Part shown: one piece after another, positions 1-9,679 of the stretch
Layout of the letters: each line of letters opens with the position of its first letter
Position numbering within the stretch: position 1 is the stretch's first letter
From: Pyrenophora tritici-repentis
Lineage: Eukaryota; Ascomycota; Dothideomycetes; Pleosporales; Pleosporaceae
Length of the DNA stretch: 64,000 bases
Reading direction: 5' to 3'
Assembly: GCF_003171515.1 (NCBI RefSeq)
Contig: NC_089394.1
Span: forward strand, 124,001 to 188,000
Position numbers and translations under genes: made by a program
Notes under the pieces: model-generated
Databases searched by the model: none
What the model was told of the DNA's origin: nothing
What the model saw: only the letters and a program-made list of their open reading frames with translations

Positions 1-1296
1 GACACCATCGACTTTCAACAGTATCTCTAGCTCATCGATGGCATCTGCATCTCCCGATAAGGTTACCGACAATGGCGAGTTATGGCACCCAACCACGGCT
101 TTACCAGAAGTAACTTTGGAAAGGTATCGCTCAGCATCTTCCAAGCTGAGACCTGCAGCCATCATGCTTCCTTTGGTCGACCGAGTACCCGCCAGTCTTC
201 CGGTGAGCAAGCCACGATAGTATTGCACGGCGATGGCCGATCGCATGTCTAGGGCACCAGCAGCAAATGCAGCAGCACTTTCGCCACTGGAATGGCCGAC
301 TACTGCAGTAGGATGAACGTTCCAAGAGCGCAAGAGACAGACGAGTGCAATCTGCAGAGCGCAGCAAAGCGGCATGCTTATCTCAGCCTTGTCTACCTGA
401 GAGTTAAGGTCGTCTTTCAAGAGCTTATCTTCACTTCAAGTTAGCCTAACATCGAACGCCAATAGAAGGTTACTTGCCGATAATTGACCAGTCTGAACCT
501 AGGCTAGAGATGCAGTTGTCAGCCTTCTCAAGCGCTTTCCTGAATACTGCATATCTTTCAATGAGCTCCCTGCCCATTGCATACCACTGCGCGCCTTGTC
601 CAGTAAATACAAACCCAATATTTATGGGCGACGACGCCGCCCTAGTTGGTTCGCTTTTAACGGCCTCTAGTTTCGCAACTAGCTGGTCGAGATTGTCTGC
701 GCGGAGCGCTAAACGACACGGCAGTTTACTTCGTCGGCTGGCTAGCGTGTAAGCTAGATCCCCTGCTCTGAAGCAATGCATCATAATATCATGACTTAGT
801 TGTTTCGTGATAGCCTTGCAGGTCTTCGAGTCATGGCCGCTGACGACAAATACTCGGCTCGCTGCTGGCCCATTTACTAGACTCCGCAACAATCAATTCA
901 ATCCGGTCACTCTCCTAGACCCACTTACCTATCTAGGTAGGGCTTAAACTCCTATAGGTAACTACTAGGCTTAAAGCGGTAATCAATCAATCCAATCTGA
1001 ACCTTCTAGGACCCACTTAATTGATTGTTGCGGACTGTGCCATTTACTGATTCAGTTTGGTTAACAGACGTATAGCGGGGTGCCTCAATAATTGCATGGC
1101 CATTGGATCCACCTAGTAACTTTGTCAACAGACATGTTTTATTGGCATCTCACATCAGATACGCACCATAACCGAAGCTGTTGATGGATGCTCGTCTCAG
1201 TTCTCGAGGCCAATCTCGACTTTCACGCAGTACCTTTACACCGGTATTAGCATTCTCACTCTGTTAAAATAATGAGGTGTGAGATACCGTTAAGCA
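1..1296 (-). pseudogene. Polyketide synthase remnant (end of KS, KS-AT linker, AT domain)
   Basis: On the minus strand, about 1260 to 1048 encodes the end of a ketosynthase (RRASINSFGYGGSNGHAII), reading through a 54-nt intron (1113-1166, GTGCGT...CTAG). Below 878 the acyltransferase begins (FVFTGQGAQWYAMGREL). After a probable intron near 433-472 it reaches the AT nucleophile motif GHSSGE at about 285 and runs open to the window edge. This order is typical of highly reducing fungal iterative PKSs. The part seen has no RIP stops, but the gene is broken twice. A 162-bp MITE sits in the KS-AT linker and, with its 8-bp duplication, shifts the frame. Near 1297 the KS is cut off by a decayed hAT element, and no KS sequence resumes beyond it. 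The product cannot be told from this fragment. Downstream domains, if any, lie outside the window. Confidence 0.88.
878..1039. mobile_element. hAT-type MITE inserted in the PKS
   Basis: This 162-bp element has terminal inverted repeats of the form CAGACTCCGCAACAATCAAT (left copy begins TAGACTCCGC; right end is slightly mutated, GCGGACTGTG). It is flanked by a perfect 8-bp duplication, CCATTTAC, at 870-877 and 1040-1047. Removing the element plus one duplication rejoins the PKS frame exactly (TESVN then GPAAS). Related ends occur at 58432-58559 and 62682. An 8-bp duplication and CAG-type ends point to hAT mobilisation. It has no coding capacity. Confidence 0.9.
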
Positions 1297-4200
1297 CAGA
1301 TGTCAATGAGCAAGCTGAGCGAGCTCAGCCAATTGGCTTGCTCAGCCAATTGAGCGGAGGCCAGCAGCTCGCTCGGCTCGCTCGGATTGGCTGAAACAGG
1401 GCTGTCAGCTCGCTCGGCTTGATGGGCTCAGTCCCGATTAGGAAAGTTATATAGAAACCTTAGTGTTGAGTTTCTCAGCTAATATCCCACTTATGTACAC
1501 CGTATTTCGCGTCCATCTCCTCATCGCTGATAGCCTCCTTTACAGGCACCTCACCACTGCCAAATCTAGCTCTTATCCATCGTCGATCGCACTGTATTGC
1601 TGCTAGAAGTTGCGGAGAAATGCTGCGCCGACGGGGCTCGAGGAGGTCACCCAGCTCGCTGAATAAGCGCTCACACTCACAGCTTGAGCCTGGGATTGAT
1701 AGCATGTCGATAGCAAATTTGCTAAGGCTGGGGTAGCGATCGCGGAGTCCTACCCAGTATTTTATAGGGTCGACGCCCTCGCTAGCGATCGGTTCGCTGC
1801 GTTTCTAAGCCTCATATTCATCCTCCTCGTTCTCCGTAAGCCCTGCCGGCTTAATAAAGCTGTTAATAGCGTCTTCTATATCATTGTGCCTAACTTTAGA
1901 GCGTAAGCGCGGCTTCGGTAAGCTTTTGTACTCCGCCCACAAATGTTGAAACTTGCGGTTGCTGCTCTCTAGCCAATCAGGCTTATCCGCCCACGCTGCG
2001 TCAAGGTAGCTTTTGTAGCGAGGATGAAGGATTATAGCAGCATAGTAAGCTGGCGAGAGGTCGAGCTTGTTGTAGTACTCGCGGGCTTTAACTAGGGCAG
2101 CGCGGAGGTTGATAGCAAGGTGGTCTTCGGGTGACTCTGTATGCTCATCATAAATGACGTCTTCATAGCTTTGCAAGCGGTCCTCATAGACTCCAAGTAA
2201 GTATTCAAATACTAGAATAACCTCAGCGATTGCTCCAAAAGCACCGCTTTTGCCGCGGCCTTCAAGCCGTTTTGTAGCTTGTTTTAGTGGCCTAAGCACA
2301 TCAATATACTCAGCAATCACCTGCCAGTCATGGGCATTGATCCCATCAGACCTCATCCAATCCGGCGCTGCAGGCAGCTTGTTGTTACGACTTCGGGCGT
2401 ACGCGTCTTCAGTTTCAATCTTCTAAATATGGTAGTTGGCGTACCTATTAACCGCTAATTACAACTCAACAGCGCGCTTAAAACACGAAACGTAAGAGTT
2501 ATAGCGAGTAACAACTAGCTTAACGGGCTCCTTGATTTTGTGCTGTTCTGTTGGCGCGTTGACAGGCTGGTCCCTAATAGCGAGCTTCTGATACTTCTCA
2601 AAAAGAGCGTACTGTTGTGGTGTTTTGATGTAGTTAATAACCGCGACAAGCACTCCTAATGGTCCATCGCCTCGCCAAGTAGCCATATTCTCAGCTTCGT
2701 TCACGCGCTCAGTCTCCTCGTTGTCGTAGGACTCTTTCTCCTCACCCCAGAGTAGCATCTGGCCAATGAGATTAAGCGTATAAGGACCGCAGCGAAGGCG
2801 ACGCTCAGTAGCGCTAAAGCCTATCTGCAAGGCGAGAGTGTTAATCGTGGTGTTGTTGTTATGTGCGTTGTCGAGGACGAAGTAACCGAGCTTGCCCACA
2901 GTGATTTCGAACTGCTTGAATATTGCCATCACGACCTCAGCCATAGCCTCGCCGGTGTAGGCACCTGTCAGTTGTGGGAGCGCAATAGGCAAGTCCCTGA
3001 GCTCGCCAGAGCTATCAACGTAGTGGGCGACGATACCTAAGTAACCGCGCTTGCCACCTTTTGTCGTCCATCCGTCAAAGCTTACATAGACTTTGCTCAT
3101 TGATTCTGAAAGGCTTGCGATAACCTTTAGTAACAGGTAGTTGTACAGGCGTATAACGTATCGTGAGACGCTGTTATAAGATGCCCACAAGGCTCGTTCT
3201 GCCTCTACGCTAGCTAATTATATCATATTGCGAAAAGACGATGATTCGAATTGTGAGAGTGGGAGGTTGTTTTCGACGAGCTAGGTAACGGCCGCAAGCC
3301 TAAACTCTTGTATATTGAAGTTGGTAAGCTCGTTGGCAACAGCCTAAGAGCAGCCCTTCTGAAGGGCGCGTTCGAGGAGAGTTTCTTTCCGAGGAGCGAC
3401 GGTAGTGCGCTTACTTGGAGGCTTCAAGCCATGAACTTTCTTGTCTTCTCCGAGATGACGTGCTGGCGCTGATGGAGACTGCGAGACGTTATGTATGCCA
3501 CGGCCAACAGTAGTGAACTTGTGCTTATAGCAATAGTGGCAGATCCACGTAACTTTTGCGACGTTGCTGCGCAAGGCGATGCGATAGCCATGGCTGTATA
3601 CCCAGCTTGCTCGGTTCGAAAGTGATGTGGGCGGCTTGCAGTGCTTTGGGTAGCGACTCTAATTAAAGCCGTCGTATTTGTCCTCTACCTATACGAAACC
3701 CTTGTCGACAGCCTCGCTAGCTGCTCCTGAAGCTGCAACAGTGGCATGCTCGCTGCCCTTAGGTGGTGGGATGATCGTCTCTTCGGCGCGCGACTCTCGG
3801 AGGGTCGCTTCAAAATTTGGTGCTTGTGGCGCGGCAACGAGAGCTTGACGCGGCGACAGCGGTGGAGGAGGTGGAGATGGTGAGAATGGCTGAGTATCGA
3901 CTAGCACAGGTTGGCTGGCAGTCCCGCGATGACGCGCTGCGACTCTAGGGCGCTTCGAAGTTGTCGCGATTTCTAGAGCATTAACGCATGTTCTTTTTGC
4001 TGGCATTATAGCAACGGCGAGGTAGATAATAGCTGCAAATAGAGACGCGTTGATGGAGTATAGGTGAGTGTGGTGGGTGATAAGTAGTAAGTGAAGTGTC
4101 GCAGAAGGAGAATATTGTTGCCAGGCCGTTAGCCGGAAATTTAGTAGCTTATTTGCTAGAAATATAGCAAAAAAGAGTGTATTTTAGGTTATAACTAGGT

Positions 4201-4433
4201 TTCGAACTTACGCACTACACCTAAAAATCATCGTGAGATTGCCCCTCCACCAAGTCCTTCAGCCCCAAGTTTCCAACCGCCCCATCCAACCAAGCTAAGC
4301 AAGCTGACTGAGCGAGCGCCTATCCCTAAGCTCGCTCGGCTTGCAAGCGCGCACTGCGCGCTCAGCTCATTCGGCTTGGTCAAAACGTCCAAGCCGAGCG
4401 AGCTGAGCGAGCCGGCTCGCTCGTTGACAAGTA
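1297..4433 (-). mobile_element. Decayed hAT element (hAT-1)
   Basis: The boundaries are inferred from related ends: GATGTCAATGAGCAAGC just inside 1297 and the inverted CTCGTTGACAAGTA ending near 4433. Both sides also carry GC-rich runs of GAGC/GCTCG repeats (1310-1420 and 4290-4430). No matching 8-bp duplication was found, so one side may be truncated. It contains a degraded minus-strand transposase. It removed the 5' part of the PKS to its left. Confidence 0.7.
1475..4006 (-). pseudogene. hAT transposase, degraded
   Basis: Open segments lie in transposase order on the minus strand. The Pro-rich N-terminus is at 3689-4006 (MPAKRTCVNALEIATTSKRP). A Cys/His segment is at 3344-3574 (CHYCYKHKFTT). 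The catalytic-region signature SFDGWTTKGGKRGYLGIVAH and the LDNAHNN motif are at 2459-3190. An alpha-helical region follows at 1805-2356. The C-terminal dimerisation segment is at 1475-1705 (SIPGSSCECERLFSELGDLL). Stops and frame changes separate the blocks, so no full protein can be made. The closest relative in the window is the intact 892-aa copy at 55450-58128. Confidence 0.85.
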
Positions 4434-5264
4434 TGGTGTCGGGACTAGCGACTCAATTACTATCAGCCGATCCGCTCAACCAACACCCACACCGACCAGC
4501 GCCTTCGTGGTTCCCACCCCCAATCAACCGAACAATGTCGTAAGCAATTGTAACAAGGTTGCACAAGCTTTGTAAGGGGACTACTGTTATGTGAGCTAAT
4601 CCCCAAACATCTTCAAAGTTACCCACTAACGAGTTATGACAGTTGTTTGCAGAACGCAACAAGATTACTATAACGCAGCTATACGCATGGAACCGATTAC
4701 TCGAAAATGGTGATGCATGCGGGAGCTCATTCTGGAAGGATTATTGGTATTGTGTCGGCGTTAAAGCTTAGAGTATTGGGAACTCAATCACCATATTTTG
4801 ATAGTAAACATGAGTGTGCAAGAGTCTAGCGCCACAGTGATGGGTAAATAGCTCGTTTGCACCTCGGACATGAGTCGTCGATGCGCTCCTTTGACATGAT
4901 CATAGAGGGTATCACGTCGCAGTAAGTTCGAATGCCTTGTCGCATGAATAAAGACCACACATATCTTTTAGGCATGGATATGTTGCAAGAGTGGCGAGTA
5001 GTTGTGGCATGCAATGAACCGCTGGATGACGAATATATTCGAGGAGGCATTCTAAAAAGGTACGCCATGAATAGTAATGTGGCAAACCCTTCCTTATTCT
5101 CCGCGCTTCGGAGCAAGCTCAAAAGCCCGCGATGCTTATCTCGTATTTCTCCAGACTAGTTAGTGAGTTTTACAAACTTAGCGAATGTCGAGTGATTTTT
5201 CTCGTGGATCTGCTTCTTGGCTGCTTCCGGCGCTTGCCTTTGCTATTGCGAATATTCCAGTCAG
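4434..5264. other. No supported gene
   Basis: Between the hAT-1 end and a MITE. The short ORFs on both strands (for example minus 4826-5122, with one CPRC pair near its end) show no recognisable domain or splice structure. I see no structure here that I can name. Confidence 0.5.
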
Positions 5265-5422
5265 CAGAGATGTCAACAAGCAAGTCAAGCTGGCTTGATT
5301 CTTATCGATTGCAGATCACAGACAATATAGAGGCTCGTGCACAGTGGCACGTCCCAGAGAATGGTCTGTGATCTGCAATCGATAAGAATCAAGCCAGCTT
5401 GACTTGCTTGTTGACATCTCTG
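5265..5422. mobile_element. 158-bp palindromic hAT MITE, copy A
   Basis: Ends are CAGAGATGTCAACAAGCAAG and its inverse. The terminal ~60 bp on each side are inverted repeats of each other, around a short unique centre. It is identical over all 158 bp to copies at 21944-22101 and (opposite orientation) 61015-61172. The flanks (CCAGTCAG on the left, CAAAATGA on the right) do not form a target duplication. The right flank is a pogo-like transposase tail. Confidence 0.85.
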
Positions 5423-5949
5423 CAAAATGAGCTCCTGAACCACGAAAATCAAGGCTTACGCACCGCCCTTACTACTAAAAAGAAGCATATGAGGCACGAC
5501 AGAACACCACATCTTTAATAGCGCAAAGAGTTTCATAGTCGCGCTGTTTTCTGGAGTCTAACGAAGGTGCGCGAAGCTTAGGCGCGATAGAGGCTTTAGG
5601 AACGCTAGAAGGAGGTGGAAAAACTATAAAAGTCTCGGGCTAAGGAACCTAAAGAGGCTGCTTTAATATGTAAAGAAATACAGCAGGAGGAGGCAAAGGT
5701 GGAGAGGCAAAGGGTGCGCGAGGTGAAAAAAACAGAGCGCGATACGTGAACTGCGGCAGCTGCTGCAACCAGGGCACGAATACAAGAGGAAAAACAAGAC
5801 ACAGACGCTGCAAAGACTCTGAAATTATCCCAAATGGGTAAGAGGCCAGCTTCATTACCAAAAATCCCCCCCAAAAAAAGCTAAGAAGCGTGTTGTGGAC
5901 GTGCATAGTGGCGGTGCGGGTGCATCGCCAACACCAGCTGCACCCGCTA
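5423..5949 (+). pseudogene. Pogo-like (DDE_1) transposase C-terminal tail, RIP-degraded
   Basis: Reading the plus strand from the MITE edge gives LQNELLNHENQGLRTAL and then a long charged, coiled-coil-like tail (KEIQQEEAKVERQRVREVKK), ending in KGKR/KRPAS-like sequence. This is the usual C-terminus of fungal Fot/pogo transposases. There are many in-frame TAG, TAA and TGA codons, mostly at Gln, Trp or Arg positions. The tail is split by the Tc1-like element at 5950. A Lys/Arg/Ser-rich end with a stop at about 9340-9399 probably continues it. Confidence 0.7.
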
Positions 5950-5960
5950 TGGGTGTTTCT

Positions 5961-6038
5961 CGAAATACCTTGAGCCACCTGGATCTGGTTGGCTTGGTGG
6001 CCAAGAACATCAACTCCTATAGTAATTTGTTAGTAAAT
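5961..6038 (+). repeat. Left terminal inverted repeat of the Tc1-like element
   Basis: Starts CGAAATACCTTGAGCC and ends TTTGTTAGTAAAT. It matches the reverse complement of 9251-9328 with five substitutions over 78 bp. Weaker similarity extends a further ~12 bp outwards to the TA. Confidence 0.9.
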
Positions 6039-6154
6039 CGATGCAGCCACGCTTTCTAATACCCACAACGTATTTGAAGTTCATTGTTTGCTGCGATCGC
6101 CTCTACTGACTCGCGTTTTTGGTGTTGCAATTTTCTCGAGCCCATCTCATCGCG

Positions 6155-7129
6155 ATGCCAGGCACCGGCCACCGCTTGCAGCCCGCTGTTCTCCAGGCTA
6201 TCCTCGACCGAATTGCTGCCTGCGAAAGTGATCGAGCCATCTCTAGAGCTACAGGTGCGAGCCGTAACACAGTAGCAAAGCTGAGGTTGAGCTTAGAGTT
6301 TTGGGGCGTGCCTTATCCGCCGCGCTGCGTTCGACTTGGGCGGCCATCTATACTCCGGCAAGCTCAGCGCGAAGGCCTTCAGGCATACCTCAATGGCTCA
6401 CCGGGCGCATACATGGATGAGATGAGGGACTTCTTGTACGACGAGTACGACGTTAGGATAAGCCTTGCGAGCGTTTACCGAGAGCTAGAGAAGATGAGAT
6501 GGTCTCGCAAGCTTGCAACAAAGCGGGCAAAGGAGCAGAGTGAGCCACTCCGCCGCCTCTATCTTGCCAGGATGGCGCAACACTATAAGGCGGAGCAGAT
6601 CGTTGCGTTGGACGAGAGCGCCTGCAATGAGCGTACGGGCGACCGCAAGTATGGCTGGTCTCCAATCGGGGAGCCGGTGGAGCTATCACACAGCTTCAGG
6701 CGATCAGAACGGTGGTCGCTGCTGCCAGCCATGACGATAGATGGCTACATAAGCTATAAGATCTTTCAAGGCGCGATTACATCTGAGATCCTAGAAGACT
6801 TCTTAGAGTTTCAAGTGCTGCCGTTCTGCAATCCTCACCCAGGGCCAGCCTCAGTAATCGTGCTTGATAACGCCTCCATCCATCGATCAGAGCGTGTACG
6901 GGTGCTTTGCCAAAGTGCTGGAGTACTCCTTGAGTATCTGCCGCCATACTCACCAGATTTCAACCCCATCGAGAAGAGCTTTAAGCAGCTCAAGGGGTGG
7001 ATGAAAAGGAATTCAGCGCAAGCGGAGAACTTCATTGACTTTGGGGTCTTTCTTGAGTATGCAGCGCAGCTGGTGTGCTGTAATATTAACTGCAGAAGCT
7101 GGTTCCATAGGTGTGGCTATCCCTATTAA
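6155..7129 (+). CDS. Tc1/mariner-family transposase (DDE_3)
   Basis: A 324-aa DDE transposase. The N-terminus is a helix-turn-helix region (residues ~5-60: LQPAVLQAILDRIAACESDR, then RATGASRNTVAKL). The catalytic domain follows: first Asp in VALDESACNERTG, second Asp in VIVLDNASIHRS, and Glu in PPYSPDFNPIEKSF, with 34 residues between the last two. That spacing matches Tc1-type enzymes. I chose the ATG at 6155; the open frame extends further up only through non-ATG codons. It cuts and pastes the element by binding the terminal repeats. The frame is intact and the catalytic triad is complete, so it may be active. Confidence 0.92.
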   Translation: MPGTGHRLQPAVLQAILDRIAACESDRAISRATGASRNTVAKLRLSLEFWGVPYPPRCVRLGRPSILRQAQREGLQAYLNGSPGAYMDEMRDFLYDEYDVRISLASVYRELEKMRWSRKLATKRAKEQSEPLRRLYLARMAQHYKAEQIVALDESACNERTGDRKYGWSPIGEPVELSHSFRRSERWSLLPAMTIDGYISYKIFQGAITSEILEDFLEFQVLPFCNPHPGPASVIVLDNASIHRSERVRVLCQSAGVLLEYLPPYSPDFNPIEKSFKQLKGWMKRNSAQAENFIDFGVFLEYAAQLVCCNINCRSWFHRCGYPY

Positions 7130-7433
7130 TTGTGCTTTTAAATGGATGCCACAGTACGTTTCTATAGGTAGATGATACCATACAAATGCGAACGATTACA
7201 CCTTAATGCGCAACCCACAAAAGCGATTTAATAATTCTAAAAAAATAAGAGCTATTTCTATACATATAGAACTATCTTAGGAAGTTAACCTGTTATAATC
7301 GCATAACGTTGTAGTGTTGTACATAGGGCTATCCAAATAGACTATTGTTGCAGCGCATTTGAAACGCCTGAAAAACCTCAACACTATAGCGGGCACGGGC
7401 CGCTGTCACCAAAAACGCTCAGGCCACTAAGCT

Positions 7434-9128
7434 TCAAGCATTCTCGCCATCATCCTCCACAACACTGCTAGACGGTTCAACCACCAATTTCTTGCGCGCA
7501 ATCTCTTCTCTTTTCTTACAACGTTCGACTCGTCTCCAGTTACGATCTGTGAGACCCTGGTACCCAGCTTGCCATTCTTTTGCAGTGTTTTGTAGCGTGA
7601 AAAACCAGCCAGGAGGCTGCTTGAAATGCTGCGTCCACAACTTCAAGATATCACCAGATGGCTGCATCAAGAGGTTGATATCCATAGCTCCGTCAATAAC
7701 AAGAGTCTTATAAAGCTCGTTAATGTCCTCTCCAACTGTAGGAAATTTTAACTTAAGGTAGTTAAAGAAATTACTAGTATGCTCGTTAATCTCCTGCTCA
7801 TGATCATATCGGATAGGCGCCCACTGAGATGCACTAGATACCTCAGCTCTTGTTATCGTTGGTGCAGCTGCCTGCAAGTTAGACTCCTGTTGAGGTTGCC
7901 TGTTCATCCGCTCAAGCTGTCCAACGATGAGCAGTTTTGTTAAGCTTTTGATATCATCGTCGCCATCTCCAGCCGCCCGCAACTTGCGCGTTTTCTCATG
8001 CACCCGCAGGTCCTTTGCTCTCAAAATTGCAAGCCGTACATCATCAGATGGCTCATCGTACGTTGCCCTTCTCGCTGTAATTGCTCTTGCCCACATGGAG
8101 ATAATGTTGCCGTTGACAAAGAGGTGATCTTCGAAGCGCGCTGGCTGCCTCGCTGTTGGCGCCATCCAGCAGCAATAAGGATAGTTCTCGCAATGGGTAT
8201 CTGTACAGCGCCATCTATCCCGGATAGCAATAGCATGCCCGCTACCTGCTTGTTCAGCTGCTATTACACCAGCAAGCCCCTCCTCTTGAATCACCGTTGC
8301 GGTGCGTCGACGAGGACCGTCGACAACCGTTGGCAACGGCTGCTGCTCCCCTGGAATTTCAGCCAAGATGAGCTCGAAATCGACGTTTACTGGCTCGCTG
8401 ACATAGTTATCAACCTCTACAACAAGGCGCTGAAAGCTATTCCACGTTGCATCAACACCTCGCCGCAATCGCTTTATCGCGCGCTCGCGTTTGGCCTGCT
8501 TAGCTGGGTAAACAACAGTGCAAACAGATGAGATCTTCGCTCTTTTTGGCCGTAATTCTGCAACAACGTCATCTACCCACTGCCATAGGTCGTCGAAATG
8601 CAGCGAGTACAGCCGTACGCCGTGCTCGCTATCGGCAGCTTCAGGAATAAAGTGTTTCTCCATATCACCACCAAGGCAAGCCCTCCACCTAACGCGCAGT
8701 ACAGGATTAACCTCATCCTCTAGCGCTTGCGATGAGCGAGGCAGCCATGGAGTGCCTTCTTGACGTCGGTACGCTGGCTCTCCCTCATCCTCAACACTAC
8801 CGGCAGCGCCCTTAGCAGCGATCTCATCCTCATCCTCAGGCAGCGGATCGCCATCTCCATCCTCGAAAGTATCCTCATCCTCGCCAACGATATCTTCAGC
8901 TTGCGCGGAGGCAGCTGTTTGGGTGGCTTGCAGCTCAGGCTCGGACAACGGGCTTTGACGGCGCGGCGGGGCAGTCGCTGGAGGCGACGGCAGCGCCTCA
9001 CGGCGGACACGTTTAGGCGTTAAATGGGTAGGATTTTGTCTAGTTGCTGGCGCTCTACGCTTCTGGGAGGACGGGTTAACGCCTTGATCGAATGGCTGCT
9101 TCGGCTTACGCTGGCGCTTGGGCGGCAT
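7434..9128 (-). CDS. Accessory ORF of the Tc1-like element, function unknown
   Basis: A 564-aa intact frame, convergent with the transposase and inside the same inverted repeats. The start at 9128 (MPPKRQRKPKQP) is preferred over an in-frame ATG 14 codons upstream because it opens a basic, nuclear-localisation-like segment. Next come a Pro/Ser-rich stretch, a strongly acidic run (EDEDTFEDGDGDPLPEDEDE), and a central region with a Cys cluster, C-x4-C-x5-C-C (WRCTDTHCENYPYCCW), that could bind zinc. The C-terminal ~120 residues are predicted helical (HTSNFFNYLKLKFPTVGED). I do not recognise a family. An accessory DNA- or chromatin-binding factor for transposition is one guess; captured host sequence is another. 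Confidence 0.75.
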   Translation of the reverse strand: MPPKRQRKPKQPFDQGVNPSSQKRRAPATRQNPTHLTPKRVRREALPSPPATAPPRRQSPLSEPELQATQTAASAQAEDIVGEDEDTFEDGDGDPLPEDEDEIAAKGAAGSVEDEGEPAYRRQEGTPWLPRSSQALEDEVNPVLRVRWRACLGGDMEKHFIPEAADSEHGVRLYSLHFDDLWQWVDDVVAELRPKRAKISSVCTVVYPAKQAKRERAIKRLRRGVDATWNSFQRLVVEVDNYVSEPVNVDFELILAEIPGEQQPLPTVVDGPRRRTATVIQEEGLAGVIAAEQAGSGHAIAIRDRWRCTDTHCENYPYCCWMAPTARQPARFEDHLFVNGNIISMWARAITARRATYDEPSDDVRLAILRAKDLRVHEKTRKLRAAGDGDDDIKSLTKLLIVGQLERMNRQPQQESNLQAAAPTITRAEVSSASQWAPIRYDHEQEINEHTSNFFNYLKLKFPTVGEDINELYKTLVIDGAMDINLLMQPSGDILKLWTQHFKQPPGWFFTLQNTAKEWQAGYQGLTDRNWRRVERCKKREEIARKKLVVEPSSSVVEDDGENA

Positions 9129-9250
9129 CCCAACAGCAGCTAGATTGAGCTCGCAACAAGCTCCACACAAACAAAACGCTATACACGAACGATTTAGAGT
9201 ACAGGACTAGCTTCATGGGCTTCTGGAGGTGGGAAACGGCTGCTGCATTA

Positions 9251-9328
9251 ATTTACTAACAAATTACTATGGGAGTTGATGTTCTTGGGCACCAAGCTAA
9301 CCAGATCTAGGCGGCTCAAGGTATTTCG
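9251..9328 (-). repeat. Right terminal inverted repeat of the Tc1-like element
   Basis: Reverse complement of 5961-6038 with five substitutions. A TA follows at 9339-9340. The sequence after it (KSRRAAAQSPSQQ then a stop) looks like the resumed pogo-transposase C-terminus. Confidence 0.9.
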
Positions 9329-9679
9329 AAAACCACAATAAAATCACGACGCGCTGCCGCACAATCACCGTCCCAGCAAAATTCAGATAGTAAAAATTAA
9401 TCGCATGATATTGTTCACTGTCACTCTGCAATATCTCAATCTCGTGATAATAGCCATTATAGGTGGGTGCGCAGCCTCATGTTGGTGGAGGCTGCGATAG
9501 TGATGGGGTGCGCATTACGCGGTCGTGGTACCGGTACTAGCCTCTTGGCATTGTTTCAGATATACCCGCAACGGCAGGTACACAGACTTTATCTTTCCTA
9601 CTTCTCAAATCCGCGTCCGCAACTATCAGTTTTCACACAGTCACGGTCGAATGTTTTCTTTGCGACATTGAACGGCGTC

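Larger units (their letters stand above)
5950..9338 (+). mobile_element. Two-ORF Tc1-like transposon
   Basis: It is bounded by 78-bp inverted repeats (5961-6038 and 9251-9328, 73 of 78 identical by my count). TA dinucleotides sit just outside at 5948-5949 and 9339-9340, the expected Tc1/mariner target site. It holds a complete DDE transposase on the plus strand and a convergent 564-aa ORF on the minus strand. Both frames are open, unlike the pogo tail it landed in, so it arrived after that tail had decayed, or escaped RIP. Confidence 0.85.

Noticed and set aside
131..367. 78-aa Cys-rich minus-strand ORF
   Set aside because: It is a +1-frame shadow of the PKS acyltransferase GHSSGE region.
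9467..9679. Upstream 71-codon extension of the F-box-like protein
   Set aside because: The frame is open, but the extension has no family similarity, overlaps transposon-flank sequence, and the ATG at 9680 begins exactly at the F-box-like helix.
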